A stretch of DNA of 64,000 nt from Podocnemis expansa (taxonomy: Eukaryota; Chordata; Testudines; Podocnemididae): positions 310,001-374,000 of the forward strand of contig ML682031.1 of assembly GCA_007922195.1 (NCBI GenBank), given 5' to 3'. The notes under the pieces are model-generated. The model was given only the letters and a program-made list of their open reading frames with translations. It made no database searches and was not told where the DNA came from. Position numbers and translations under genes: made by a program. Below are positions 1 to 10,856 of this stretch, piece by piece (position 1 is the stretch's first letter; each line of letters begins with the position of its first letter).

Positions 1-1305
1 CATGGAGCAGGTCCTCAAAAGAATCCATTGTGAAACACTTGGAGGAAAGTAGAGTGATCAGGAATAGTCAGCATGGATTCACCAAAGGCAAACCACGCCT
101 GGTCAACCTGATTGCCTTCTATGATGAAATAACTGGATTTGTGGATGTGGGAATAGCAGTTGATTTGCTATACATCAACTTTAGCAAAGACTTTGATACG
201 GTTTCCCACAGCATCCTTGTCAGCAAGTTAAGGAAGTATGGTTTAGATGAATGGACTGTAATGTGGATAGAAAGCTGGCTCGAACATCTGGCTCAGCAGG
301 TATGGATCAATGGCTCAATGCCTAGTTGGCAAGCAGTAACTAATGGAGTGCCCCAGGGTCAGTCCTGGGGCTGGTGCTCTTCAATATCTTCATTAATGAT
401 CTGGATGATGGGATAGATTGCATGCTCAGTAAATTCACAGATGACGCCAAGCTGGGGGAATGGTAAACACGCTGGAGAGCAGTGATAGGATCCAGGGAGA
501 CCTGGACAAATTGTAGAAGTACATGGGATTTTTCCATCCTATGTGCAAGACTCTGCACTTTTCCTTGTTGAACCTCATGAGATTTTGTTTGGCCCAAAGC
601 TCCAGTCTGCGGATCGATTAGCTAAGTAGCAGCACTATAGAAAAGGAATTGTGGGTTATGCTGGATGTGAGTCAACAGTGTGCTTTTGTTGCCAAAAAGG
701 CCAATGGCATATTGGGATGTATCAGTAGAAGTGTTGCCAGCAGATTGAGGGATGTGATTATTCCCCTCTATTCAGCGCTGGAGAGGCCACAGCTGGAATA
801 CTATATTCAGATTTGGGCTCCCCACTACAAAAAGGATGTGGAAAAATTAGAAAGAGTTCAGCAGAGGGCAACAAAAATGATCAATGAGCTAGAGCACAAG
901 ACTTAGGAAAGTAGACTGAAGGAACTGGGCTTATTTAGCCCGCAGAAGAGAAGCCTGAGGGGGGATTTGATAGCAATTTTCAGCTACTTGAAAGTGTGCT
1001 CCAAAAAGGAGGGAGCTAGGCTGTCCCCAGTAGTAACAGAGGACTGAACAAGGAGCGATAGTTTCAAGTTGCAGCTGGGGCAGCTGAGGTTGGATATTAG
1101 GAAAAACTCTCTCACTAGAAAAGTGGTGAAGTATTGGAACGGGTTACCTAGGGAGGTGGTGGAATCTCCACCTTTGGAAACATTTAAGGCCCGGTTAGAC
1201 AGAACCCTGGCTGGGATGATTTAGTGGGAGCAGTCCTGCTTTTAGCAGGGGGTGGGACTAGATACCTTATGAGGTCCTTTCCAGCCCTAGGATTCCATGT
1301 TGTCA
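1..1305 (+). mobile_element. CR1 LINE, 3' part, decayed
   Basis: The window opens inside the reverse transcriptase region of a CR1 non-LTR retrotransposon that runs to about 1305. Open fragments at 30-416 and 649-906 match the better copy at 8500-9420 along their length (for example the HGFTKGK block and the region that follows motif A). Motif C near 430-445 reads FTDD, so both aspartates remain. Frameshifts and in-frame stops interrupt the frame. The 3' end carries the GGGACTAGAT...TTCCAGCCCTA.GATTCCATG signature typical of CR1. No function is expected. The CR1 assignment is confident; the subfamily is not determined. Confidence 0.9.
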
Positions 1306-3139
1306 TAGGCTGGTGCTGCACGTTGAACATGTGCAGTGGTCAGTGACCATATGTCCTTGTGACTGACTAAAGCTTGACAGTCATGGGAGCGGATACCTAT
1401 AACCGACTCAGGTGCCTGGAGGCCATGAAGGGAACAGAGACACTCAATTCACAGAGGAAGCTAGGCCATTCCAGGAGTTACTCTGAAAACTAACAGGATG
1501 CCTCTACCAGTGGAAGGGCTAAAATTGAGATGTGATTGGTAAATAGCTTCTTGAAGGCAGAATGGAAGCTGGTCTGTCTGAGAGATAGATATCTGATAAA
1601 GATCTGTAAAGAGATTTTGGCTTTTTCATTCTTATCTTTTTAACTTCTCTATGAGTGAGGTTCAGGTTTTCAAAGCTCACACACAAAGGAGAGAATTAAA
1701 GGACCTAAGACCGGAAAGCAATTCAGATCACCTAGCAGCAAGTCAGTTACGGAGTGGAACAAGTACTTTTTTCAACTTACAAGCAACAATTTCCCCTGCA
1801 TTTGGAAAGATGAATTAATAAAAGGAATCAGCCTGACGGGTGGGAACCATTCATCCTTAGTGGAGGACTGACCAGTACATCACTGAATTCGGGAGTGAAA
1901 AATAAGCCTTTAACTCTGTAGGCATCACTGCAAGAAAGATGCCTCTCCCCTACTCCACCCTAGTGTAATAAGGTTTTCATGCAATTATAACGGCTGGCGA
2001 TGGAAAAGACCTTGCAGATCGTAATTTCCATTCCCTGCACATATATGGCACTCCAGTGTATTGGATACCAAGCTGACATGCAACACTGCATCTCAGCCCC
2101 AAGGCAAACTGCAGAAAAGAAACAGAGCAGAGGAAAGAAAAAGCCAAAGTCCCAGCCACCATACCAAAGAAGTTGCTAGACCTACAGGCAAACAAGTGAC
2201 GTTAAACCAACGGGCTACAGAAGCCATGGTGATCATTATTTTATTTTAATTTTGAATGCATTTAAAATGCACCCACCCAGGAGCTCTTAAGGTAGGTGGC
2301 ACATCATCATTTTTTCCCTACCCCCACTTGCTTTATTTGTCAAAACTCTTTTCTAATGGCATTTTTAAAGTATCCATTTTAACTCACTATTGCTTAATTC
2401 CTTTCCTATAATTAAGTGCATCTTCAGGTAAGATATATTCAAATACATCAATATATCCTTGCTGTCTAATGATCTGCCTATTATGCTGCTTGATACGCTA
2501 ATTCCAACTATTAACTGTTTCGTCTATAGAAGAAGCCATCCGCAGCTTTGAAGAGACAAAGTTACAATTTCACCAAGACATATAAGCACAAAGAAGCTAG
2601 TCTAACAATGGAAGAAATGTCAAGAAACAGAAATGTCAATTCCCTAAGGGTGGAGAAAAAAAATCCAACTTCAGTTCAAGCCCAAGCACTATATTTTGTA
2701 ATGAAATTACATTCCACAGTCTTCCCTCAGGGGGAATGCCTGCTCAAGCTAATCAAACTGTTGTTTTTTAAAGTTCAAAATAAATGCAATAATGTCTATG
2801 TAGCCTTCACGTCACAGCTGCCAAGAATTTCATTTAACTCTTCAGAGGCAAACACTTCTTTGAGTTCCTGTCACCAGAGATTGTAATTTGGATTACATTA
2901 TTTCCACATTTTCTTTACATTTGCACTTAGTGCCTCTCCCTCCTGTCCCCTTCCCATATCAGTACAAAATTCTTTGACACCTGCCCTAGCCACGCAATCA
3001 CATCTCCTGTTGCTCTTGGATCCTCATGAACAGTTTCAAATCACTGTCAGGCAGGATGGTTCCCTGGCATTCTTTAGGGCACTAACTGCCTATCATGTCA
3101 ACTGTGCCCTTGTATTTCCTCTGCCTCTTGCATCCACCT
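1306..3139. other. No gene recognised
   Basis: AT-rich DNA with only short chance frames (for example 2548-2886). No splice-bounded exon, RNA gene or recognisable repeat was seen. Confidence 0.5.
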
Positions 3140-3265
3140 GTCTTGTCTTAGATTTAGATTTGGAGAAAGGGCTATATTTTAGCCCATGTTTGTAAAATGC
3201 CTAGCACAATGGGGCTCTGGTTTATGCTTGGGGTCCATGGGTCCACCGAATAAAGTAGTAACAAT
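3140..3265 (+). repeat. MIR/CORE-SINE 3' tail
   Basis: Contains the reptile-type tail with GCCTAGCACAATGGGGCTCTGG followed by a GGGGTCCATGGG-like block and a short AT-rich end. The same tail appears in reverse at 39446, 42165, 43815 and 51500 and forward at 42520, so it is an interspersed family rather than unique sequence. Only the tail is present; no tRNA head is visible. Confidence 0.6.
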
Positions 3266-3407
3266 ACAAAACTAGATGCTTCTTGTTTGCTTTCCTCCGA
3301 CCACTACAGTCCCTGATGCAGCTCCACCAGCTGGGAGTGTTATTGCAGAGATACTTGCCTTACTTCATCCTGGCATGTGTATATATACACCTCTCAACTG
3401 TAGTTTC

Positions 3408-3539
3408 CACTTCATGCATCTGAGGAAATGGGTTAGAGCCCACTAAAGGTTATGCCTGAAGAAATCTGTTAGTCTTTAAAGTATCACAGGACTCTCGTTG
3501 TTTTTGTTGTACACAGACTAACACAGCTACCCCCCTGGA
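3408..3539 (-). mobile_element. Penelope-like fold-back fragment
   Basis: Minus-strand copy of the GGTAGCYGTGTTAGTCT family. Reading plus, it shows CTGTTAGTCTTTAAAG, then a CACAGGACTC block, and ends ACTAACACAGCTACCCCC. The adjoining 3408-3460 part resembles the inner arm (CACTTCATGCATCTGAGG...GAAATGGGTT). It is a diverged copy with no clean target duplication. Confidence 0.55.
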
Positions 3540-3636
3540 AACTATTACAGAGAATTTGCCAATATTTCAGCTTCAGTCATCAAGATCTCACCTAAGCACA
3601 GTTAGAAGACAATGCAGTTAAAATCACGCTACAATA

Positions 3637-3644
3637 GTCTACAG
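3637..3644. repeat. hAT target duplication, left
   Basis: GTCTACAG, repeated exactly at 4493-4500 on the other side of the hAT element. An 8-bp perfect duplication is diagnostic of hAT insertion. Confidence 0.85.
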
Positions 3645-4492
3645 CAGTGGTTCCCAACCAGTGTGTCGTGGTACACTGGTGTGCCGTGGCAACACCCAAA
3701 GTATGCCGAGCATCCCCAACAGCTGGGCCTAAAGTTTCCTCCCTGCTCAGCCCAGCCACGTGGGCTGTGCATGGCTGGGAAAAGGCAGGGGTTAAAGTAA
3801 GGGGGAAGCACCTCACCACAGTTCCAGGGGCCCCCTATTTTTAGACAGGCAGCGTTGTGGCCCCCCCCTAAAAATAGAGGAAGGCACCTGAAGGTGGAGT
3901 TACAGGGGTCTCCCTAAAAATAGCAGGAGAAGCCAAAACACTGGGGGCTGGAGGCCTAGTTCTGGGCCCTGCAGTGACAGGAGGGTCCATCACAGGCAGC
4001 AGGGGACTAAAGGAGCGGAGGACTGGACCCACCGGGGTGGGAAGGAGCAGCAGTGGGGTGAGGATTTGCCCTGGGTGGCAGGGAGCCACTGTGGAGAAGG
4101 GGGAAGTGGGTGCTGCGCCATGCTCCCCTGCCCCACCTTTCCAATCCCCAGGTTCTCCCCTGCCCCCCACAAAGCCACTCTTGTTCCCCATTCCCCACTC
4201 CTCTCTCACCACCCTTGTGCTTTCCCCACATGGCTGCCCTTGTCCTCTTTTGCCACCCCTGTCCTGCTCTGCTCCCCACACTCACTCCTGCCACTGCACA
4301 TGACTCCTGACCTCCCATGTTTTGCCACCCCNNNNNNNNNNAGGAGCATTTCTGAAACACTGTGCCATGGTTCATGAATATTTATAAGTAATTTAAGTTA
4401 ATTTGAATATTCATGAGATTTTAATGGCGGTGTGCCTCAAAAAATTTGAAGGTATCAAGGTGTGCCATGGCAGAGAAGGTTGGGAACCACCG
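3645..4492 (+). mobile_element. Non-autonomous hAT transposon, 848 bp
   Basis: Terminal inverted repeats CAGTGGTTCCCAACC and GGTTGGGAACCACCG are flanked by a perfect 8-bp duplication GTCTACAG. The ends carry the GTGTGCCRTGGC / AAGGTGTGCCATGGC family sequence that is also seen in the short copy at 16662-16848. The middle, about 3700-4340, is GC- and pyrimidine-rich and has no counterpart in the short copy. Open frames there on both strands (for example 3868-4281) are compositional and do not resemble transposase. An assembly gap lies inside. Confidence 0.85.
4332..4341. other. Assembly gap (10 N)
   Basis: Ten N bases inside the GC-rich core of the hAT element. The round length suggests a placeholder, so the true length of the element is uncertain. 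Confidence 0.95.
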
Positions 4493-4500
4493 GTCTACAG
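4493..4500. repeat. hAT target duplication, right
   Basis: GTCTACAG, identical to 3637-3644. Confidence 0.85.
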
Positions 4501-5659
4501 GGGAACTCCCACTAGAAGTGACGACCGTGATCATTTTTATGAACAACATATTTGAGTAGAGACAGCCCCCATTCAACAAGCTGAATGCATAAATCTGATG
4601 AAAATACTGGATCTACAACTGTGAGGCATGGAGGATCCGCTGATTACTTACTAAAGATGGCACTGCCATGTTTCTCTAAGGCAGAGCCCAGAAGATGTTC
4701 TGTATTTGCCAAATTTTGTAGCGAGACTTATGAGAACCACAAGCCAGAGTGTAAGTATGAGAAAATATATCAAAGTTTAGAGTTTGTGTAATAAGGGGGA
4801 CAGGGAATTATACTGTATTCTGAAAAGTGCCTGAACAAACAGCGTCCTCAGTTCCATATTTCTTCCTTTTCAGCAACTTCCTGATCAAGTTGGCTTCATT
4901 TACAAGCCAAGGGATGATTTTTCTGACTGCAAAGGCTGCAGGCTCCCCCTGGAACCCAAAAATCAAGATGTGTTACTTGTTCCTCCTGCAGTATTACCAA
5001 TATTAATGGAACTGCAACTAGACTAGAGCTGACAATTTAGTGAATGATGCATAATGCAAAACAGAATTAAACTCATTCTCCCATAGGACTCTTATTTCCT
5101 CTGCAGGTGAAACTGGAATAAGAATTTCCTCCCTTCATTAAAGCAAGCTGTTATAACTGACTATGTACATATTCATATTGTACTATCACCACGGTACATA
5201 GATCCCATACATGAAGAGTAGGAGCTGAACTTAACATCCAAAACCAGTTATGTTAATTAAGAAGACCCCTTTTTACATACTACTGCATGTCCAATCTTTT
5301 AGACTGTAAATGGCTTTTACAGTGGGACAAGGACTGTGTTTTCTCCCACACATAGTGCCAAAAATGTTGTCAGAACTTAAGAATTATACAAGAAAGGAGG
5401 CAAAAAGCCAGCTGGCTGATCTCCAGTGGTCAGATGTTCCACTGGTGAGCAGGAAATGCCCAGTAGGGAAGTTGCACTGTTGCAAAGAGTCCTACCCCAG
5501 TCACTGAGATTTTCACTGGGAGCATCCTCAAGCTTTGACTGTGAATTCTATTGATGTAAGAAAGGTGGTCCGTCCCTTGAGGTACTTTTGCCTTGGCTTA
5601 TTAAGAAGTTTGAAAGTTAGGAGAACAACCTTGTAACAGGCTCATGCTGCAGGGAAAAG
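4501..5659. other. No gene recognised
   Basis: Unremarkable AT-rich DNA. The small frames at 4585-4791 and 5310-5507 have no recognisable domain or splice context. Confidence 0.5.
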
Positions 5660-5950
5660 CAGTGGCTCCCAACCTGTGGTCTGGAGACCCCTGGGGATCT
5701 GTGGAGTTATAGCAAGGGGTCTGTGAATACATCTGGACCCAGCTGCTACCATCCAGTGATCCATGTTGGACAGTGCTCTAAATGAATTGTATTCACCTGC
5801 TGTGAGCAGCCACACGCCAGGTCCTCCACTGCCTCTCTGCAGCACCACTGCCTGCAGTCAGTCTCCAATAACAACTATCATCATTTAGGGGTCCACAACA
5901 TTTTTTTCATGTCATACAGGTGTCCCTATACTTGGAAAGGTCGGACATGT
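5660..5950 (+). mobile_element. Decayed hAT element
   Basis: Begins CAGTGGCTCCCAACCTGTGG and continues GTCTGGAGACCCCTGGGGATC. Near 5887 it carries GGGGTCCACAACATTTTTT, the usual right-hand part of this family. The right inverted repeat is badly eroded and no target duplication can be called, so the end is approximate. The fragments at 60661-60785 belong to a similar family. Confidence 0.5.
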
Positions 5951-6061
5951 AAACCACAGAGGATCAAGTGATAGACTATCAGCCCCAAACAGGAAATGAG
6001 CTGTGTTGCGTCATGTAAGATGGACTTACAGGTACATCTCATTACCAATTAAACCTTAAGG

Positions 6062-6157
6062 CAAGAGTGTCAAACAGGCAGCCTGCAGGCCAAATGTTGT
6101 CCCACAAATCTCCTTCATCTGGCCCATAAGTGTACTCGGCGGGACCACACTGTCTCC

Positions 6158-6190
<33 letters not shown>

Positions 6191-6461
6191 TGTGGTCTCG
6201 CATACTCAGTGCTCCACAACATCATGAGCGCATAAGGTCTCGCAACATCCCAGAGCACTGGGTGTGGGAGACCATGCTCTGCAAGAGCACACTCTCTGAG
6301 AGAAAGACAGAGAGAGGTATCACAGAGTGCAGTTTTGCAAACACAGCACTCTGCGATGTTGTAAGACTGTCATCATATTTTGATTTATGGTATGTACAGC
6401 CCACCTGAAGTACATTTAAGTCAAATCTGGCCCATCATATCAAATGAGTTTGACACCCCTG
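6062..6461 (+). mobile_element. Non-autonomous hAT element, 400 bp
   Basis: The left end CAAGAGTGTCAAAC and right end GTTTGACACCCCTG are inverted repeats. They are followed inward by GGCAGCC..GCAGGCCAAATG on the left and preceded by AAATCTGGCCCATC on the right. Flanking 8-mers CCTTAAGG (6054-6061) and CTCTAAGG (6462-6469) match at 6 of 8 positions, consistent with an aged duplication. The core includes an AG microsatellite. Confidence 0.75.
6160..6187. repeat. (AG)n microsatellite
   Basis: About 14 uninterrupted AG units inside the hAT element. Confidence 0.95.
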
Positions 6462-6469
6462 CTCTAAGG

Positions 6470-7025
6470 TTTTTAACTGCAAAGAGATGAATTTAAATTA
6501 ACCTATTTTAAGATGCCCATGGTCAACTGTATGTGCTGTGATCACACATGATCATCAGTAAAATACAAGATGGCTGCAGCCACTAGATACTACAAATGCA
6601 AAAAAACAAGCTGGTGCTGAGTGAACATGGCTGAAAAAGTTGGATTGCAGTAGGAGCAACAAAACGTGTGAATTCCTCCAGTATCCCATCAAAAACCCAT
6701 CTCTGAAAGGAGTCACAGAACTGAAGAAGCGATTCAGACGTCTTTGGGATCCATTACCTCTCATACGAGTAAGTATACTGCCTCATTGCCACCCACGGGG
6801 CTTTTAGACATATACGTAAGTAGGACTACCCTGGGAGCATAATGGAGGAAAACCTCATTCCACTGGCAAGTCAGTGATAGAAGGATGAAAGAGACATTAT
6901 CTGGCTTGTAAAAAAATCTACAAAATAATCCTGTCTGTGGTGTCATCCACTGCAGTCTAGCAGAGGAACTTGCTGCCTGACAGCTCCCAGTTCAAGATTC
7001 CTTTGGTTGGGGAAAATTTTGATAA
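6470..7025. other. No gene recognised
   Basis: Flank upstream of the large CR1. No recognisable repeat end or exon. Confidence 0.5.
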
Positions 7026-7037
7026 CATCATGAGGAA

Positions 7038-7733
7038 TTGGTAGCACTAGCGCAGACAAAGAACTATGACATGATTGGGATAACAGAGACGTGGTGGAAT
7101 AGTTTGCATGACTGGAGCTCTGCAATAGATGGGTATAGACTGTTCAGGAAGGACAGGCAGGGAAGGAAAGGGGGAGGAGTAGCACTATATGTAAAGGAGC
7201 TCTATGACTGCTCAGAGCTTCATTATGAAAGTGGAAACAAGCCAGTTGAAAGTCTGTGGGTTAAGTTTAGAGGGGAGAGCAACAAGGGGGATGTTGTGGT
7301 AGGTGTCTGCTACAGACCACCAGATCAGAAGGAGGAGGTGGATGAGGCATTCTGTGGACAACTGACAGAAGTTTCTAGAGCACAGGCCCTGGTTCTCATG
7401 GGGGACTTCAGTTACCCTGACATCTGCTGGGAGGCCAATACAGCAGTGCACAGGCAATCCAGGAAGTTTCTGGAGAGTGTTGAGGACAACTTCCTGGTAC
7501 AAATGCTGGAGCAACCGACGAGGGGCCTTGCGCCTCTCGATCTGCTGCTCACAAATAGAGAAGAATTTATCAGGGAAGTAGAGGTCAATGGCAGCCTGGG
7601 TAGCAGTGACCATGAAATGATTGAGTTCAAGTTGATGATTAAAGGAAAGAAGCAAAACACAGACCCTGGACTTCAGAAAAGCAGATTTTGTCTCCCTCAG
7701 GGAACTGATGGGCAGGATCCCTTGGGAGGCTGA
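7038..7733 (+). pseudogene. CR1 ORF2, endonuclease part
   Basis: An open frame of 231 codons that lacks its true start (the first in-frame codon is TTG; an upstream TAA lies at 7023). It encodes most of an APE-type endonuclease: ITETWW early, GVALYVKE, VVGVCYRPPDQ, LMGDFS near residue 121-126 and SSDHEMIEF near residue 191. CR1 endonucleases normally have GDFN, so the serine codon AGT at 7410-7412 replaces a catalytic asparagine, while the SDH motif is kept. The endonuclease would nick target DNA for priming. The frame is lost between about 7650 and 7665, after which the reading continues one frame over. Confidence 0.85.
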
Positions 7734-9741
7734 TCTGAAGGGGAAAGGTGTCCAAGAGAGTTGGGTGCATTTTAAAGAAACCCTGCTAAGGGCACAGGAA
7801 GATACAATTCCGATAAGGAGAAAGCACAGCAAATGTGGAAGGCGCCCACTGTGGCTTAACAGAGAGCTCTGCACTGAGCTGAAGCATAAAAAGGATGCTT
7901 ACAGGAAGTGGAAGCTAGGACAGATGACTAAGGAGGCATATAAAGACATTGCTCGGGACTGCAGGGATAAAATCAGAAAGGCCAAAGGACAAATGGAGTT
8001 GCGACTAGCAAGGGATGTGAAGGATAACAGGAAGGGGTTCTACAAGTATATCAATAACAAGAAGAGGATCAGGGATGGTGTAGGTCCCTTACTGAATGGG
8101 GCAGGCATCCTCGTGACAGAGGATGAGGAAAAAGCTGAAGTGCTCAATGCTTTTTTTAGTTCAGTTTTCACAAGCAAGGTCAGCTCCCAGCCCACTACAC
8201 TAGGTACGGGGGACTGGGGAGAAGAAGAGAGGCCCTTGGTGACAGAAGGTCAGGTTAGGGACTGCTTAAAGAAACTAGATGTGCACAAGTCCATGGGGCC
8301 GGATGAACTGCATCCGAGGGTGCTGAGGGAGCTGGCTGATGAGATAGCAGTACCGTTGGCCATTATCTTTGAAAACTCGTGGCGAACGGGGGAGGTGCCA
8401 GAGGACTGGAAAAAAGCAAATATAGTACCTATCTTCAAGAAAGGCAAAAAGGAGGATCCAGGGAATTACAGACCTGTCAGCCTCACCTCAATCCCTGGAA
8501 AAATCATGGAGCAGCTTCTCAAAGAATCCATCCTGAAACACTTGGAGGAATGTAGAGTAATCAGGAACAGTCAGCATGGATTCACCAAGGGTAAATCATG
8601 CCTGACCAACCTCATCGCCTTCTATGATGAGATGACTGGATTTGTGGATGCGGGAAGAGCCGTTGATGTGATATACCTTGACTTTAGCAAGGCTTTTGAT
8701 ACGGTTTCCCACAGCATTCTCATTGGCAAATTAAGGAAGTATGGGTTAGATGCGTGGACTGTAAGGTGGATAGAAAACTGGCTAGAACAACGGTTTCAGC
8801 GTGTAGGAATCAATGGCTCCATGTCAAGTTGGGAAGCAGTAACAAGTGGTGTGCCCCAGGGGTCGGTCCTGGGCCCAGTTCTGTTCAATGTTTTCATTAA
8901 TGATCTGGATGATGGGATAGATTGCACACTTAGTAAGTTTGCAGATGGTACCAAACTGGGGGGAACGGTAGACACCCTAGAGGGCAGGGACAGGATTCAG
9001 GGAGACCTAGACAAACTGGAGCAGTGGGCCAAGAGGAATCTCATGAGGTTCAACAAGGATAAGTGTAAAATCCTGCACTTGGGACGAAAAAACCCCATGT
9101 ACTGCTACAGGCTGGGGAGTGATCAGCTAAATAGCAGCACTGGAGAAAAGGACCTGGGAGTCATGGTGGATGGGAAGCTGGATATGAGTCAGCAGTGTGC
9201 TCTTGCTGCCAAAAAGGCCAATGGCATACTGGGCTGCATCAGAAGAAGTGTTACCAGCAGATCGAGGGATGTGATCATTCCCCTCTATTCTGCACTAGTG
9301 AGGCCACATCTGGAATACTGTGTCCAGTTTTGGGCTCCCCACTACAAAAAGGACAGGGACATGCTAGAGAGAGTCCAGAGGAGGACAACCAAAATGATCA
9401 AAGGGCTGGAGCACAAGCCCTATGAAGAAAGACTGAAGGAACTAGGCTTATTTAGCCTGCAGAAGAGAAGACTGAGGGGGGATTTGATAGCAACCTTCAA
9501 CTACTTGAAGGGTTGCTCCAAGGAGGAGGGAGCTCGACTGTTCTCGGTAGTAACAGAGGGCAGAACGAGAAGCAATGGCTTCAAGTTACAGCTGGGGCGG
9601 TCCAGGCTGGATATTAGGAAAAACTTCCTTACTAGGCGAGTGGTGAAGCATTGGAATAAGTTGCCTAGGGAGGTGGTGGAATCTCCATCTCTGGAGGTGT
9701 TCAAGTCCCAGCTGGACAAAACCCTGACTGGGATGATCTAA
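7708..9741 (+). CDS. CR1 ORF2, reverse transcriptase part (677 codons, inactive)
   Basis: The first ATG of this frame is at 7708, but the frame is open from about 7663 and continues the endonuclease frame after an indel, so 7708 is not a natural start. It encodes a linker, the RT domain and the CR1 C-terminal domain. Visible RT blocks are [27 protein letters not shown], motif [14 protein letters not shown] (8674-8712), motif [12 protein letters not shown] (about 8847-8879) and motif [11 protein letters not shown]. Motif C should be FADD; GGT at 8947-8949 puts glycine at the second catalytic aspartate, which should abolish polymerisation. The C-terminal region contains [12 protein letters not shown] and ends with a region rich in leucine and lysine. 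No other stop interrupts it, which suggests recent insertion compared with its neighbours. Confidence 0.9.
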   Translation: MGRIPWEADLKGKGVQESWVHFKETLLRAQEDTIPIRRKHSKCGRRPLWLNRELCTELKHKKDAYRKWKLGQMTKEAYKDIARDCRDKIRKAKGQMELRLARDVKDNRKGFYKYINNKKRIRDGVGPLLNGAGILVTEDEEKAEVLNAFFSSVFTSKVSSQPTTLGTGDWGEEERPLVTEGQVRDCLKKLDVHKSMGPDELHPRVLRELADEIAVPLAIIFENSWRTGEVPEDWKKANIVPIFKKGKKEDPGNYRPVSLTSIPGKIMEQLLKESILKHLEECRVIRNSQHGFTKGKSCLTNLIAFYDEMTGFVDAGRAVDVIYLDFSKAFDTVSHSILIGKLRKYGLDAWTVRWIENWLEQRFQRVGINGSMSSWEAVTSGVPQGSVLGPVLFNVFINDLDDGIDCTLSKFADGTKLGGTVDTLEGRDRIQGDLDKLEQWAKRNLMRFNKDKCKILHLGRKNPMYCYRLGSDQLNSSTGEKDLGVMVDGKLDMSQQCALAAKKANGILGCIRRSVTSRSRDVIIPLYSALVRPHLEYCVQFWAPHYKKDRDMLERVQRRTTKMIKGLEHKPYEERLKELGLFSLQKRRLRGDLIATFNYLKGCSKEEGARLFSVVTEGRTRSNGFKLQLGRSRLDIRKNFLTRRVVKHWNKLPREVVESPSLEVFKSQLDKTLTGMI

Positions 9742-9828
9742 TGGGAGTGGTCCTGCCTCTGGCAGGGGGCTGGACTAGATGACCTTGTGGGGTCCCTTCC
9801 AACCCTATGATTCTATGATTCTATGTTG

Positions 9829-10477
9829 TCAGAAATGGGTTGAGTTGACGATCATTCAAAAGTCCTTTCACCCATGAATACAACTGCACATCACACAAGG
9901 TACAAATGACAAACCTAGAAAAGTTATGTAGATTTATAGCTAAGAAAATGTTTAAAAAACCAATGGTTTTTAATTACTCTTTAACAGAAGCATGTCAAAC
10001 ACACAGCTCTCACAGATAAATTGTGGCCCTCGACTAACAAAACTTTAACACCAGTTAATGACCAGACATGGTACCTGATTAATTTTGTTAATGTTCCAGA
10101 TTAGTAGAAACGGAAGGATTGTTTCAAACTAATTTGCCATAATTGGTTTAAAAAAAGCAAGCTGTTTAGTCATATTGACTATCAGCTTAGTTTTTGTACC
10201 AAGCCAGCTGCAATGACACACTGGTTAAGATGTCAGCACCCAGCCGGAAATTACTGAATCTGGCTATAAATGTGCACATTGTCACATAACATAGTCAACA
10301 TGACACAATTCATTAAAATGTTAAAGTAATGTATTACAAAATTCTCTTTTAAAAAAAAATCCTATTTGGATGTCAGTGGGGAAATGAAAAGTCCTGACAA
10401 GTAGAGGACTCTTTGGAGAATACCACCATAAAGAACCTGGTTAAAAACAGTACTCTGTTGCACCTTACATGCTAGCA
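9829..10477. other. No gene recognised
   Basis: AT-rich DNA. TGTCAAACACACAGCTC near 9992 and TTGTGGCCCTCG near 10021 hint at an eroded hAT fragment, but no end can be defined. Confidence 0.4.
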
Positions 10478-10856
10478 CAGTGGTCTGCAACCTGTGGCTC
10501 CAAAGGCGCATGAGGCTCTTTGGCTGCCTCCTTGAAGCACTGGGCTCCCGGCTCTAGGCCCATCCTTCATCCCCCACCACTGGGTGACACTGTGAGCAGC
10601 CCACTCCTGGCTCTGGCCCCACCCTGCTATTGGGGGAGTCCCAGTGGCTCATGCCAGGCTCCTCCTCCCACAGGGGGATGCTGCAGAGGGCCAGCTCCTG
10701 GTTCCAGGCTCCCCACTGCCAAGAAACCCTGAGGCAGGTGCTCTGGCCCAGCTCCCCCCACCAAGAGGCTACACCCATTGCAGCTCTCAAAACCCTTGGT
10801 TATTGAAAGAACTTTTTTAAAATGGCTCTTCTCATCTTTTGGGTTGCTGACTCATG
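10478..10856 (+). mobile_element. Non-autonomous hAT element, family with CAGTGGTCTGCAACC end
   Basis: Starts CAGTGGTCTGCAACCTGTGG and ends near GGGTTGCTGACTCATG. It has a GC-rich core and the diagnostic block GCAGCTCTCAAAACCCTTGG before the right end. Two other copies with the same order of blocks lie at 49777-50092 (reversed) and 61649-61925. The left flank is TGCTAGCA, which fits the TA-centred target preference, but no matching right copy is visible. The frames within it are compositional. Confidence 0.75.

Larger units (their letters stand above)
7026..9828 (+). mobile_element. CR1 LINE, 5'-truncated, nearly complete ORF2
   Basis: The longest preserved transposon in the window. Homology starts in the apurinic-type endonuclease domain, just before the NYDMIGITETWW block. 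It continues through the reverse transcriptase and C-terminal region to a stop at 9741. An 87-bp 3' UTR follows, with GGACTAGATGACCTTGTGGGGTC and a terminal ATTCTATG repeat near 9809-9825. The truncated 5' end is the usual result of target-primed reverse transcription. It belongs to the same broad group as 1-1305 and 12870-13815. One frameshift and two active-site changes make it inactive. Confidence 0.95.

Noticed and set aside
3868..4377. Several 100-140 codon frames on both strands
   Set aside because: Proline/glycine-rich frames in a GC-rich hAT core, overlapping on both strands and crossing the N gap; compositional artefacts.
7212..7874. 220-codon minus-strand frame
   Set aside because: It is the antisense of the CR1 endonuclease/RT region; no independent evidence of coding.
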